Assembly: GCA_965222335.1 (NCBI GenBank) | Contig: OZ244944.1 | Coordinates: 1,488,001 to 1,552,000, forward strand | Length of the DNA stretch: 64,000 nt | Source of the DNA: G965222335 sp965222335 | Lineage (GTDB): Bacteria; Pseudomonadota; Gammaproteobacteria; Pseudomonadales; Halieaceae | Direction: 5' to 3' | Part shown: positions 54,280 through 62,852 of the stretch, in pieces | Numbering within the stretch: position 1 is the first letter of the stretch | Layout of the letters: each line of letters opens with the position of its first letter | The notes under the pieces: generated by a model | What the model was told of the DNA's origin: nothing | What the model saw: only the letters and a program-made list of their open reading frames with translations | Databases searched by the model: none | Made by a program: the position numbers and the translations under genes

Positions 54280-54915
54280 TCAGGCGTGAGACGCGGTTTC
54301 CAGTTCCGCTGCCACCGCCGCCAGCAGGGCCTCGCCGATGGCGTCAAAGTCCAGGCTTACACCGGGCAGGCAGGCCGCCATCGAGGTCACCTCCAACCCC
54401 TGGTAGCCGCAGGGATTGATGCGCCGGAAGGGCTCCAGGTCCATATCCACGTTGAGAGCCAGGCCGTGGTAGCTGCAGCCACGGCGCACCCGCAGGCCCA
54501 GCGCGGCGATCTTGTCGGCGCCCGCATACACCCCCGGTGCTTCCCGCCGCGGCGCCGCGTCGATGCCATGGGCGGCGAGCAGGGCCACGATCGCTCGCTC
54601 GATCACATCAACCAGGGCACGCACCCCGAGGCCCCGGCGCCGCAAGTCCACCAGCAGATACACCACCCACTGGCCCGGCCCGTGATAGGTCACCTGGCCG
54701 CCGCGGTCCACCTGCACCACCGGAATATCCCCCGGCGCCAGCACATGCTCGGCGCGGCCCGCCTGACCCTGGGTAAAGACGCGGGGGTGCTGCAACAGCC
54801 ACAATTCATCGGGCGTTTCGGGACCCCGCCCGTCGGTAAAGGATCGCATGGCATCCAGCGTGGGCAGGTAGGCCACCTCGCCCAGGCGCCGCAGGGCCAG
54901 CGGGGGCGTGTTCAA
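54280..54915 (-). CDS. lipB: Octanoyl-ACP:protein N-octanoyltransferase LipB
   Basis: 211 residues. The signature VDRGGQVTYHGPGQWVVYLLVDL and GLEVTSMAACLPGV (with the catalytic Lys place) and GCSYHGLALNV are present; the nucleophilic Cys lies in NPCGYQGLEVT. It transfers octanoyl to lipoyl domains. It overlaps ybeD by four bases. Confidence 0.95.
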   Translation of the reverse strand: MNTPPLALRRLGEVAYLPTLDAMRSFTDGRGPETPDELWLLQHPRVFTQGQAGRAEHVLAPGDIPVVQVDRGGQVTYHGPGQWVVYLLVDLRRRGLGVRALVDVIERAIVALLAAHGIDAAPRREAPGVYAGADKIAALGLRVRRGCSYHGLALNVDMDLEPFRRINPCGYQGLEVTSMAACLPGVSLDFDAIGEALLAAVAAELETASHA

Positions 54916-55187
54916 ATCACCATCTGCACCAGGCCGGTCGCCATCAGGTCCTGGTGCAGGGCCTCGAGCTGCTCCGGCCCGGTCGCGGTAATCGTGATGG
55001 TCAGGGAGGTAAAGGTACCCTTGCTGCTGGCCTTGACCGCAATAGTCTGGCTGTCGAAACCCGGCGCGTGCCGCTCGAACACAGCGATCACCACCTCGCG
55101 AAAATCCGCGGTCTCCCGCCCCAGTACCTTGATCGGGTAATCACAGGGGAACTCAATCCTGGGGGGTTCCTGGTCCGCCACGCTCAC
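54912..55187 (-). CDS. ybeD: DUF493 family protein YbeD
   Basis: 91 residues, with the family block FPCDYPIKVLGRE and a ferredoxin-like (ACT-like) alternation ending in SLTITITATGPEQLEALHQDL. Its function is unclear, but it is found regularly between dacA and lipB, as here. Confidence 0.93.
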   Translation of the reverse strand: MSVADQEPPRIEFPCDYPIKVLGRETADFREVVIAVFERHAPGFDSQTIAVKASSKGTFTSLTITITATGPEQLEALHQDLMATGLVQMVI

Positions 55188-55196
55188 CGCCCCGCG

Positions 55197-56360
55197 CTAG
55201 CTCGTGCTGAACAGGGAGCTGACCCACATCAGGATCGTATCCCATATCCGCGAAAAGAAACCGCCCTGTTCCACCGCCTGCAGGGCAACCACCGGGGCAT
55301 CGAACACGGTCTCTTCTCCCAGGGTCAGGCGCACGGTACCCACCCGGTCGCCGCGGGCGACCGGGGCCAGCAGGGGCTCGTCCAGCACCAGCTCGCGACT
55401 GATCTGGTCCTGCTGCCCGCGGGGCAGGGTCGCCAGGGCGCCCTCCAGCAAGCCCACCGAGAAGTAGTCCTCGGCGCCTTTCCAGATGCGCGGCTGATCC
55501 AGTTCCTGGCCGGCGGCAAACAGCTCCACGGTCTCGTAGAAGCGGAAACCGTAATTGAGCAGGCTGCGGCTCTGGCTTTTGCGCGCATTGGGGCTGGCGG
55601 TGCCCATGACCACCGAGACCAGCCGCATGTCGCGGCGCTCGGCCGAGGCCACCAGGCCGTAACCCGCCGCCTTGGTGTAGCCCGTCTTCAGGCCATCGAC
55701 ACTGGGGTCTTCTGCCAGCAGGCTGTTGCGGTTGTACTGTTTGATCCCGTTGTAGGTGAATTCCCGCTCTTTATACATCGCATAATGCTCCGGGAAGTCC
55801 CGGATCATGGCGCGGGCGAGAAGCGCCAGGTCGCGGGCGGTGACGACCTGGTCCGGGTGCGGCAGGCCGTGGGAATTGGCAAAGTAGGACCCGGTCATGC
55901 CCAGGGCTTCCGCGTGGCTGTTCATCAGCTCGGCGAAGGCCGCCTCGCTGCCCGCCACGTGTTCCGCCACCGCCACCGTGGCATCGTTCCCCGAGGAGAT
56001 AATGATGCCCCGCTCGAGATCCTCGACGGAGACGTCCTTGCCCGGCTCGATCCACATCAGGGACGAGCCCTCGAACACGGGATTCTGGGACCAGGCGTTC
56101 TCGCTCACCGCCACCATGTCGTCCTTCTTCACGCGACCGGCCTCGATTTCACCGGCCAGCACGTAGGCGGTCATCATCTTGGTCAGGCTGGCGGGCGGCA
56201 GGGGCACGTCGGCATTGTGCTCCACCAGCACCGCACCGCTGTTGGCGTCCATCAGGATATAGGCCTCGGCGGCGACCTGTGGCGGCGAGGGAACGATGGA
56301 TTGGGCGTGGGCGCCCAGGGGCAGCAACAGCAGCAGGAAGAGCAGTGAGACGCGCTTCAT
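55197..56360 (-). CDS. dacA: D-alanyl-D-alanine carboxypeptidase (PBP5/6 type)
   Basis: 387 residues. The start at 56360 gives a signal peptide (MKRVSLLFLLLLLPLGAHA); ATG at 56381 is possible but adds seven non-typical residues. Active-site motifs are SLTK, SGN and KTG (LKTGYTKAAG). The C-terminal beta domain and amphipathic anchor (FFSRIWDTILMWVSSLF) tie it to the inner membrane. It trims pentapeptides in peptidoglycan. Confidence 0.95.
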   Translation of the reverse strand: MKRVSLLFLLLLLPLGAHAQSIVPSPPQVAAEAYILMDANSGAVLVEHNADVPLPPASLTKMMTAYVLAGEIEAGRVKKDDMVAVSENAWSQNPVFEGSSLMWIEPGKDVSVEDLERGIIISSGNDATVAVAEHVAGSEAAFAELMNSHAEALGMTGSYFANSHGLPHPDQVVTARDLALLARAMIRDFPEHYAMYKEREFTYNGIKQYNRNSLLAEDPSVDGLKTGYTKAAGYGLVASAERRDMRLVSVVMGTASPNARKSQSRSLLNYGFRFYETVELFAAGQELDQPRIWKGAEDYFSVGLLEGALATLPRGQQDQISRELVLDEPLLAPVARGDRVGTVRLTLGEETVFDAPVVALQAVEQGGFFSRIWDTILMWVSSLFSTS

Positions 56361-56437
56361 AGGGAGAACAATCCTGATCATAACCAGCGGGACTGCAGTC
56401 TACCGCATGGGCAGGAGCGACGAAAGAAAACGCCGGC

Positions 56438-57235
56438 TCAGGGCAGCAGCTGGCCGCCCTGGTAGCCGCTCGCGAGCAGCTGCTCCTGCAACGCCTGCAG
56501 GGCCCCGTTATCGTCTACCGGGCCGATACGTACGCGGTAGAGCAGATTGCCCCCGGTATCTACAGGGTCGACGAACACCGGAGCACTCACCTGCGCCGCG
56601 AGTTCGTTGCGCAGGCGCTGGGCGGAGGCCTCGGAGCCGAAGGCACCCAGCTGCAGGAAGCGGTAGCTGCCCAGGGGCGTGTTGCGCCGATCGTCGACGC
56701 CGGCGAGATTCAGCACCTCCACCTCGACCGGGGCAGTGCCATCGGCCATGAAACCGAGCTTGACCGCGGCGCCGTAGGACAGGTCGATGACCCGGTCAGC
56801 GTGAAAGGGACCGCGGTCATTCACCCGGACGATCATGCTGCGCCCATTGTCCAGGTTGGTCACCCGCACGTAACTGGGAATCGGCAGGGTCTTGTGCGCC
56901 GCCGTCGCCGCGTAGAGATCGAATATCTCGCCGTTGGAGGTCTTGCGGCCGTTGAACTTGGTCCCGTACCAGGAGGCGACACCCCGCTCGCGGTACTGCT
57001 GGTAGTCATCGAGGATATGATAAGTCACCCCGTTTACGGTGTAGGGGCTCTGGTTTCCCACCGCCAGGATCGGGTCCGGGCGCAGCCGGGCGTCGGCGAC
57101 ATCCTCCGGTGAGATACTGCGCAGCGGCGCGCCGTCGGCCACATCCGGCGGCGCCGGGGTGCGCGGACCGGTGGCACAGCCGACCACGATCAGGGTGCCC
57201 CCGAGCAGCAGCGCCAGCAGCCGCAGGCGCATCAT
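56438..57235 (-). CDS. rlpA: Septal ring lytic transglycosylase RlpA
   Basis: 265 residues, an outer-membrane lipoprotein (lipobox VVGC). The double-psi beta-barrel is GVASWYGTKFNGRKTSNGE to VNDRGPFHADRVIDLSYGAA, and the C-terminal SPOR domain is SYRFLQLGAFGSEASAQRL. It cuts denuded glycan strands at the septum in pseudomonads. Its start overlaps the mltB stop by four bases. Confidence 0.95.
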   Translation of the reverse strand: MMRLRLLALLLGGTLIVVGCATGPRTPAPPDVADGAPLRSISPEDVADARLRPDPILAVGNQSPYTVNGVTYHILDDYQQYRERGVASWYGTKFNGRKTSNGEIFDLYAATAAHKTLPIPSYVRVTNLDNGRSMIVRVNDRGPFHADRVIDLSYGAAVKLGFMADGTAPVEVEVLNLAGVDDRRNTPLGSYRFLQLGAFGSEASAQRLRNELAAQVSAPVFVDPVDTGGNLLYRVRIGPVDDNGALQALQEQLLASGYQGGQLLP

Positions 57236-58212
57236 TGCGTCTCTCCCGCGCCGATCCGCTGGCTGAGCTGGTACACGCTCATCGCGTACATGGCGCTGTG
57301 GTTATAGCGGGTGATCACGTAAAAATTGTGCAGGCCCAGAAAATACAGCGGCCCATCCTCGCCCTCGAAATCCATCGCCGTTGCCAGCGCTTCCGGGTCC
57401 AGGACCTGCCGCGGCTTCAGCCCCGCGGCAACGAACTCGGCCACGCTGCGCTCGGGCTTGAGGCCCGCGTTGAACCAGCCCTCGGGCAGTTCACCCTCCA
57501 GGGTTGCCGCGCTGACCACCGTCTCCCCGGCTCGCCAGCCGTGGCGCTTGAAGTAGTTGGCCACGCTGCCGATCGCATCCACCGGGTTGTTCCAGATATC
57601 GGTGAGTCCATCGCCGTCGAAATCCACGGCGTAGCTGCGATAGCTGCTGGGCATGAACTGGCCGTAGCCCATGGCGCCGGCGTAGGAGCCCTGCATCGCC
57701 AATGGGTCCAGGCCCTGCTCCCGGGTCAGCAGGAGGTAGTTCTTGAGCTCCTTGGTAAAGAAGGCAGAACGGCGCGGATAATCAAAAGCGAGGGTCGAGA
57801 GGGCGTCAATCACCCGATAGCTGCCGGTAATCCGGCCGTAGTAGGTCTCGACCCCGATGACCGCGACGATAACCTCCGCGGGCACGCCGGTTTCCGCCTC
57901 GGCCCGGGCCAGGGTTTCGCGGTGCTGCTGGAGAAATTCCCGGCCCTGTCGCTCGCGCTTCTCGGTCAGGAAAATCTGCCGGTACTCGTGCCAGGGCTTG
58001 GTCTTCTCTGCGGGGCGCGCGATGGCCTCGAGAATGCCGTCCTGGCGTGCGGCGCTGGCAAAGACCTTGTCCAGCTCGACCCGGCTAAAGCCCTCCTCCG
58101 CCACCATTTCGTCGATAAATTCCTCGGCGGCGCTGCTCCCGCCATAGGACTGGGCGTGACCAACGAGGGGCCACGCCAGGGCCAGGAGGGCGATGCTCAG
58201 GAATCTTGCCAT
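57232..58212 (-). CDS. mltB: Lytic murein transglycosylase B
   Basis: 326 residues. The start at 58212 has GGAGAG eight bases upstream and gives a Sec signal (VGHA-QS); it lacks a lipobox, so the protein is soluble. The catalytic Glu is in VIGVETYYGRITG, with GAMGYGQFMPSSY and DGDGLTDIWN following. It forms 1,6-anhydro ends in peptidoglycan. Confidence 0.95.
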   Translation of the reverse strand: MARFLSIALLALAWPLVGHAQSYGGSSAAEEFIDEMVAEEGFSRVELDKVFASAARQDGILEAIARPAEKTKPWHEYRQIFLTEKRERQGREFLQQHRETLARAEAETGVPAEVIVAVIGVETYYGRITGSYRVIDALSTLAFDYPRRSAFFTKELKNYLLLTREQGLDPLAMQGSYAGAMGYGQFMPSSYRSYAVDFDGDGLTDIWNNPVDAIGSVANYFKRHGWRAGETVVSAATLEGELPEGWFNAGLKPERSVAEFVAAGLKPRQVLDPEALATAMDFEGEDGPLYFLGLHNFYVITRYNHSAMYAMSVYQLSQRIGAGETQ

Positions 58213-58247
58213 GAAGGTGTCTCTCCGACTGGACGGGGCAGGCCCGT

Positions 58248-59387
58248 TCATCGCGCAACCACGCGCTGTTCCGTGCTGATCGCCATCAGCAGGCCAAAGC
58301 CCGCCATCAGCGTCACCACCGAGGTACCGCCGGCACTGACCAGCGGCAGGGGCACCCCCACGACCGGCAGGAGGCCCGCGACCATACCCATATTAACAAA
58401 GATATAAACGAAAAACGTCAGGGTCAGGCTGCCCGCCATCATGCGTCCGTAACTGCTCTGGGCATGCAGGCCAATCCAGAAGCCCCGCAACAGGATCAGC
58501 AAATAGATGCCCAGCAGCAGGATTACGCCGCGCAGGCCAAATTCCTCAGCCAGTACCGCAATAATAAAGTCAGTGTGGCTTTCGGGCAGGAAATCCAGCT
58601 GCGACTGGGTGCCCTTGAGCCAGCCCTTGCCGTCCCAGCCGCCGGAGCCGATCGCGGTCTTGGACTGGATGATGTTCCAGCCCGCGCCGAGCTTGTCACT
58701 CTCCGGGTTGAGCAGGGTCAGGATGCGCTGCTGCTGATACTCCTTGAGCCCGTAGGTCCACACCGGCCAGGCAGAAGCGATAGCCAGGAACAGGGCGCCG
58801 ACGATGTAGCGCCAGCCAATGCCCGCCATAAACACCACGAACAGGCCGCTGGCGGCAATCAGCAGGGCCGTGCCCAGGTCCGGCTGCACCAGGATCAGCG
58901 CCGAGGGGATCACGATAATCACCAGGCATACCAGGATATGGTGAAACCGGGGTGGCAGGGTCCGCTCGGCCAGGAACCAGGCCACGGTCATCGGCACCAC
59001 CAGCTTCATCACCTCCGAGGGCTGGAAGCGAAAGCCCCCCAGCGACAGCCAGCGCTGGGCGCCCTTGGCGCCTACGCCCACGAACACCACGGCCACCAGC
59101 AGCCCGATACCCCCCAGGTAAAACCAGGGACTCCAGCGCTGGTAGCGTGGCAGCCCTATTTGCGCGGCAAGGATCATGACCACATAGGCGACCAGGAAGT
59201 ACTGCCCCTGGCGCACCACGGCGGCGGTGTCCTGGCCCGAGGCGCTGTAGAGCACGAACAGGCCGAAGCCCGTGAGTACCATGAGCAGCAACAGCAGGGG
59301 AATGTCGATATGCAAGCGCTGGGCTGCCCCGGGTTTGCGCGCCAGCTCGGAGGAGCTGCCGGGCAGCTGGCGAAGGTAATCACTCAT
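58248..59387 (-). CDS. rodA: Rod-shape SEDS glycosyltransferase RodA
   Basis: 379 residues, ten transmembrane segments. SEDS motifs: GGFRFQPSEVMKL, LVQPDLGTALL, ESHTDFIIAVLAEEFG and GVPLPLVSAGGTSV. It polymerises glycan with PBP2 in the elongasome. The start at 59387 (MSDYLRQLPG) overlaps mrdA by eight bases. Confidence 0.97.
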   Translation of the reverse strand: MSDYLRQLPGSSSELARKPGAAQRLHIDIPLLLLLMVLTGFGLFVLYSASGQDTAAVVRQGQYFLVAYVVMILAAQIGLPRYQRWSPWFYLGGIGLLVAVVFVGVGAKGAQRWLSLGGFRFQPSEVMKLVVPMTVAWFLAERTLPPRFHHILVCLVIIVIPSALILVQPDLGTALLIAASGLFVVFMAGIGWRYIVGALFLAIASAWPVWTYGLKEYQQQRILTLLNPESDKLGAGWNIIQSKTAIGSGGWDGKGWLKGTQSQLDFLPESHTDFIIAVLAEEFGLRGVILLLGIYLLILLRGFWIGLHAQSSYGRMMAGSLTLTFFVYIFVNMGMVAGLLPVVGVPLPLVSAGGTSVVTLMAGFGLLMAISTEQRVVAR

Positions 59388-61266
59388 CGGCTGTATCCCG
59401 GGTGTCAGCGGCGGCAAGCTCGGTGGTGATGGTTTCGCCCAGCAACCAGTTATCGATCACCTCGCGGGCAATGGGGTAGGCGGCGCTGCTGCCGCCGCCG
59501 TTCTCGACAATCACCGCCACCGCGATCGTGGGCGCCTCGAAGGGCGCATACGCGATGAACAGGCCGTGATTGCGGTGTCTCTCTGCGACCTCCTCCTCGC
59601 GGTAGATTTCCCCCTGGGCGATACCGATCACCTGGGCGGTCCCGGTCTTGCCCGCCATCTCGTACTGGATGCCCTGGCTGATCTTGCGCGCCGAGCCCCG
59701 GGCGCCGTGCACGACCTCGCGCATGGCCTGTTGCACCACCAGCCAGTTGGCCTCGCTGGCCGGCACCGGTTCCGCCTGCGGCGCGCTCAGCGGCTCGCCG
59801 TCAACTGACCGCACCAGGCGCGGCGACCAGTGCCGGCCGCCGGTGGCCAGGGCCGTGGTGGCCACTGCCAGCTGCACCGGGGTCGCCAGCATATAGCCCT
59901 GGCCAATGCCCGCACTCAGGGTCTCCCCCGGGTACCAGGCCTGGTTCATCTGGTCGCGCTTCCAGCGCGTGGAGGGCAGCACCCCGCGACGCTCGTTGGT
60001 GGTGTCGATTTCGGTGCGCTCGCCGAGGCCGAAGGGGTGCAGGTACTCGTACATGCCGTCGATGGTCAGGCGGCGCGCGAGATCATAGAAGTAGACGTCG
60101 CAGGATTCCGCCACCGCCATCTCCAGGGCTACCCGCGGCGCGTGGCCGGTGCCGCGAATCTTGAGAATCCAGTCGCGATAACGGCGGGAGTCGCCGGGCA
60201 GACGATACCAGCCCGGGTCGGCCACGGTGTAGTCCGGGGTGACCAGCCCGGACTCCAGTCCCGCCAGCGCCATCATCGGCTTGATGGTAGAGCCCGGCGG
60301 GTACTGGCCCTGCACCGCGCGATTGAACAGGGGCACGTCGGGAGAGTCACGCAGCGCGCCGTATTCGCTGGCACTGATGCCGTTGACGAACAGATTGCTG
60401 TCGAAGCCCGGAGTCGAGACCAGGGCGAGTACCCCGCCGGTATTCGGGTCCATCGCGACCACCGCACCGCGCTGGTCGCCGAGGGCGGCATGCGCCGTGC
60501 GCTGCAACTCGATATCAAGGTGCAGGGTAATGTCGGCACCGGGCGTGGGGTCGAAGCGCTCCAGTACCCGCAGTACGCGCCCGTGGGCATTGGTCTCCAC
60601 GTTCTGGTAGCCCACATCACCGTGCAGCAGGTCCTCGTAGTACTTCTCCACCCCGACCTTGCCGATATGGAAAGTACCGCGGTAATCCGAGGAATCCAGC
60701 TCGAAGGCCTCGCGCTCGTTGATCCGGCCGACGTAGCCGATGGCGTGGGAGAACAGTTCGCCGTGGGGGTAGTGGCGCAGCAACTGGGCGTCAACGGTCA
60801 CCCCGGGCAGCCGGTGACGGTGCACCGCGAGCTGCGCCCGCTCCCGCTCGCTCAGGCGAAAACGCAGGGGCACCGCCTCGTAGGGTCGCCGACGGGCCAT
60901 CTTGGTGTAGAAGTTTTCCAGGTCGGCAGCGGAGATCGGCACCAGCTCCTGCAGCCGGGCCAGGGTCTCCTCCAGATCCGGTACCCGCTCTACCACCAGC
61001 GACAGCAGGTGACTGGGGCGATTGTCGGCGATCAGCACGCCGTTGCGGTCGTAGATCAATCCGCGCTTGGGCGGCAGCGGCTGCAGCTGTACCCGGTTGC
61101 GCTCGGACTGGGTGCGGTAGGTCTCGTATTGGTTGATCTGCAGATCGTGGTAGCGCACCGCCAGCACGGCGAGCAGGCCCAGGACGATGAGCATGGCGGC
61201 GATGGTGCGCGCACTGTAAATCCTGGCTTCCCGGTGAGGATCCTTGAGGGCAATATGCTGCGGCAT
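59380..61266 (-). CDS. mrdA: Penicillin-binding protein 2 (elongasome transpeptidase)
   Basis: 628 residues: one N-terminal transmembrane helix (TIAAMLIVLGLLAVLAV), the pedestal domain, and the transpeptidase with SxxK in PGSTIKPM, SxN in AESCDVYF and KTG in AGKTGTAQ. It cross-links peptidoglycan along the cell side and is activated by MreC and RodA. Confidence 0.97.
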   Translation of the reverse strand: MPQHIALKDPHREARIYSARTIAAMLIVLGLLAVLAVRYHDLQINQYETYRTQSERNRVQLQPLPPKRGLIYDRNGVLIADNRPSHLLSLVVERVPDLEETLARLQELVPISAADLENFYTKMARRRPYEAVPLRFRLSERERAQLAVHRHRLPGVTVDAQLLRHYPHGELFSHAIGYVGRINEREAFELDSSDYRGTFHIGKVGVEKYYEDLLHGDVGYQNVETNAHGRVLRVLERFDPTPGADITLHLDIELQRTAHAALGDQRGAVVAMDPNTGGVLALVSTPGFDSNLFVNGISASEYGALRDSPDVPLFNRAVQGQYPPGSTIKPMMALAGLESGLVTPDYTVADPGWYRLPGDSRRYRDWILKIRGTGHAPRVALEMAVAESCDVYFYDLARRLTIDGMYEYLHPFGLGERTEIDTTNERRGVLPSTRWKRDQMNQAWYPGETLSAGIGQGYMLATPVQLAVATTALATGGRHWSPRLVRSVDGEPLSAPQAEPVPASEANWLVVQQAMREVVHGARGSARKISQGIQYEMAGKTGTAQVIGIAQGEIYREEEVAERHRNHGLFIAYAPFEAPTIAVAVIVENGGGSSAAYPIAREVIDNWLLGETITTELAAADTRDTADE

Positions 61267-61302
61267 TAAGCGGAGGGCCTGACCCGTACTGCTGGCGGTG
61301 AG

Positions 61303-61773
61303 TTAGTCGCGATGATACGGGTGGTTCACGGTAATTGTCCAAGCGCGATACAGCTGCTCCACCAGGAGCACCCGCACCAGCGGGTGCGGCAGGGTCAGGG
61401 CACTCAGGGACCAGCGCCGTTCGGCCCGCTCCAGGCACCCGCTGGAGAGCCCATCGGGGCCGCCGATCAGGAGGCTGTAGTTATCCCCCGACATTTGCCA
61501 GGCGCTGAGCTGGTCGGCCAGCTGCAAGGTGCTCCAGGCCTTGCCCGCCACATCCAGGGCCAGGACCCGGTCGCCATCGGGGACGGCGCGCAGTATCTGT
61601 TCGCCCTCGGCTTCCCGCAGCTGCTCGGGCTTGCTGTCCCTGCCGCGACGGGCCAGGGGGATTTCGCGCCACTGCAGCCGCAGCTCCCGGGGCAGGCGCT
61701 TGCCGTAGTCCGCAACGCCCTCGTCCACCCAGGCGGGCATGCGCCCACCCACGGCGACGATGGTAAGTCGCAT
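61303..61773 (-). CDS. rlmH: 23S rRNA pseudouridine-1915 N3-methyltransferase RlmH
   Basis: 156 residues, SPOUT fold with the trefoil-knot SAM site LLIGGPDGLS and the C-terminal LVRVLLVEQLYRAWTITVNHPYH. The start at 61773 (MRLTIVAVG) shares a base with the rsfS stop (TGATG). Confidence 0.96.
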   Translation of the reverse strand: MRLTIVAVGGRMPAWVDEGVADYGKRLPRELRLQWREIPLARRGRDSKPEQLREAEGEQILRAVPDGDRVLALDVAGKAWSTLQLADQLSAWQMSGDNYSLLIGGPDGLSSGCLERAERRWSLSALTLPHPLVRVLLVEQLYRAWTITVNHPYHRD

Positions 61774-62108
61774 CAGGCAGTGACCTCGGGCTTCACCCAC
61801 AGTCGCTCAAGGTCATAAAAATCGCGGGTGGCCGGCAGCATGACATGCACCACCACATCGCCGAAATCCACCAGCACCCACTCGCCGGCGTCCTCGCCCT
61901 CAACGCCAATCGGCCGTTCACCCTGCTTCTTGGCCTCCATGCAGACGTTGTCGGCGAGGGATTTCACATGCCGGTTCGAGGTGCCACTGGCGATCACCAG
62001 GTAATCCATGACGTCCGTGAGGCCGGTGACGTCCAGGGTCACGGGATTGACCGCTTTCAGGTCGTCCAGGGCGTCTACGACCACCTGTTTGAGTTCCTCA
62101 GCTTCCAT
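61773..62108 (-). CDS. rsfS: Ribosome silencing factor RsfS
   Basis: 111 residues, with DYLVIASGTSNRHVKSLADNV and GEWVLVDFGDVVVHVMLP. It binds uL14 and blocks subunit joining in starved cells. Start taken at 62108 (MEAEELKQVV), where the family begins; 14 upstream codons are left out. Confidence 0.94.
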   Translation of the reverse strand: MEAEELKQVVVDALDDLKAVNPVTLDVTGLTDVMDYLVIASGTSNRHVKSLADNVCMEAKKQGERPIGVEGEDAGEWVLVDFGDVVVHVMLPATRDFYDLERLWVKPEVTA

Positions 62109-62180
62109 GGGCGGCCATCCGGCGGATGAAGGGTTGGCGGCGCGGGCCAAGCCCGGCCCGAACGTCGTTTGCAGGTAATG

Positions 62181-62852
62181 TCACGCAGTTTCCTCTCGTG
62201 CAGCATACAGTTGGTTTTCTTCAATATAGTCCAGCACCGGCCCCGGGAGCAGGAAGCGGGCGGATCGCCCGGCGGCCAGCAACTGGCGGATGTCGGTCGA
62301 GGCGATGTCCAGCTGGCGCAGGGACTTGACCAGCACCGACCCCGCCGGTGCCGCCTGCAGCGCCTCGACACCCCGCGCCCGATGCTGCTCGAGCCAGTGC
62401 ATCAGGTCGCCACCGCGGGGCAGCTCCCAGCCCGGCCGGCCGATCACCACCAGGTGCGCAAACTCGAGCAGGGATTCCCAGCGGTGCCAGCTCTGCAGGC
62501 CGAGGAAGGCATCGTCGCCGATCACCAGGCACAGGGGCCGGCGGGCACCATACTCGCCGCGCAACTCCGCCAGGGAGTCCACGGTATAGGAAGGTCCCTC
62601 GCGGTACAGCTCGCGGCGATCACAGATCAGTTGCGGCACGTGTTGCACCGCCAGGGCGACCATCGCCGCGCGGTCCTCGGCCCGGCAGGTGGGGGCCTCG
62701 CGATGTGGCGGTACTGCGCAGGGCATCAGGTGCACACACTCCAGGGACAGCTCGTCCACCAGCTCGACGGCTGAACGCAGGTGGCCGAAGTGTACCGGGT
62801 TGAAGGTGCCACCCATCACGCCGACAGGTGCAGGCAGGGGACCGCGGCTCAA
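62181..62852 (-). CDS. nadD: Nicotinate-nucleotide adenylyltransferase
   Basis: 223 residues. The nucleotidyl-transferase motif GGTFNPVHFGHL and the C-terminal ISSTxIR-like IASTDIRQLLAAG are present. It makes deamido-NAD from NaMN. It overlaps proA by four bases. Confidence 0.96.
   Translation of the reverse strand: MSRGPLPAPVGVMGGTFNPVHFGHLRSAVELVDELSLECVHLMPCAVPPHREAPTCRAEDRAAMVALAVQHVPQLICDRRELYREGPSYTVDSLAELRGEYGARRPLCLVIGDDAFLGLQSWHRWESLLEFAHLVVIGRPGWELPRGGDLMHWLEQHRARGVEALQAAPAGSVLVKSLRQLDIASTDIRQLLAAGRSARFLLPGPVLDYIEENQLYAAREETA

Noticed and set aside
53038..55140. A 700-codon plus-strand open frame
   Set aside because: It runs antisense through prfC and lipB, both certain genes. High G+C explains the lack of stops.
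54954..61269. Other long plus-strand frames opposite dacA, rlpA, mltB, rodA and mrdA
   Set aside because: Each mirrors a well-recognised gene in antisense and shows no protein-like motif or ribosome site.
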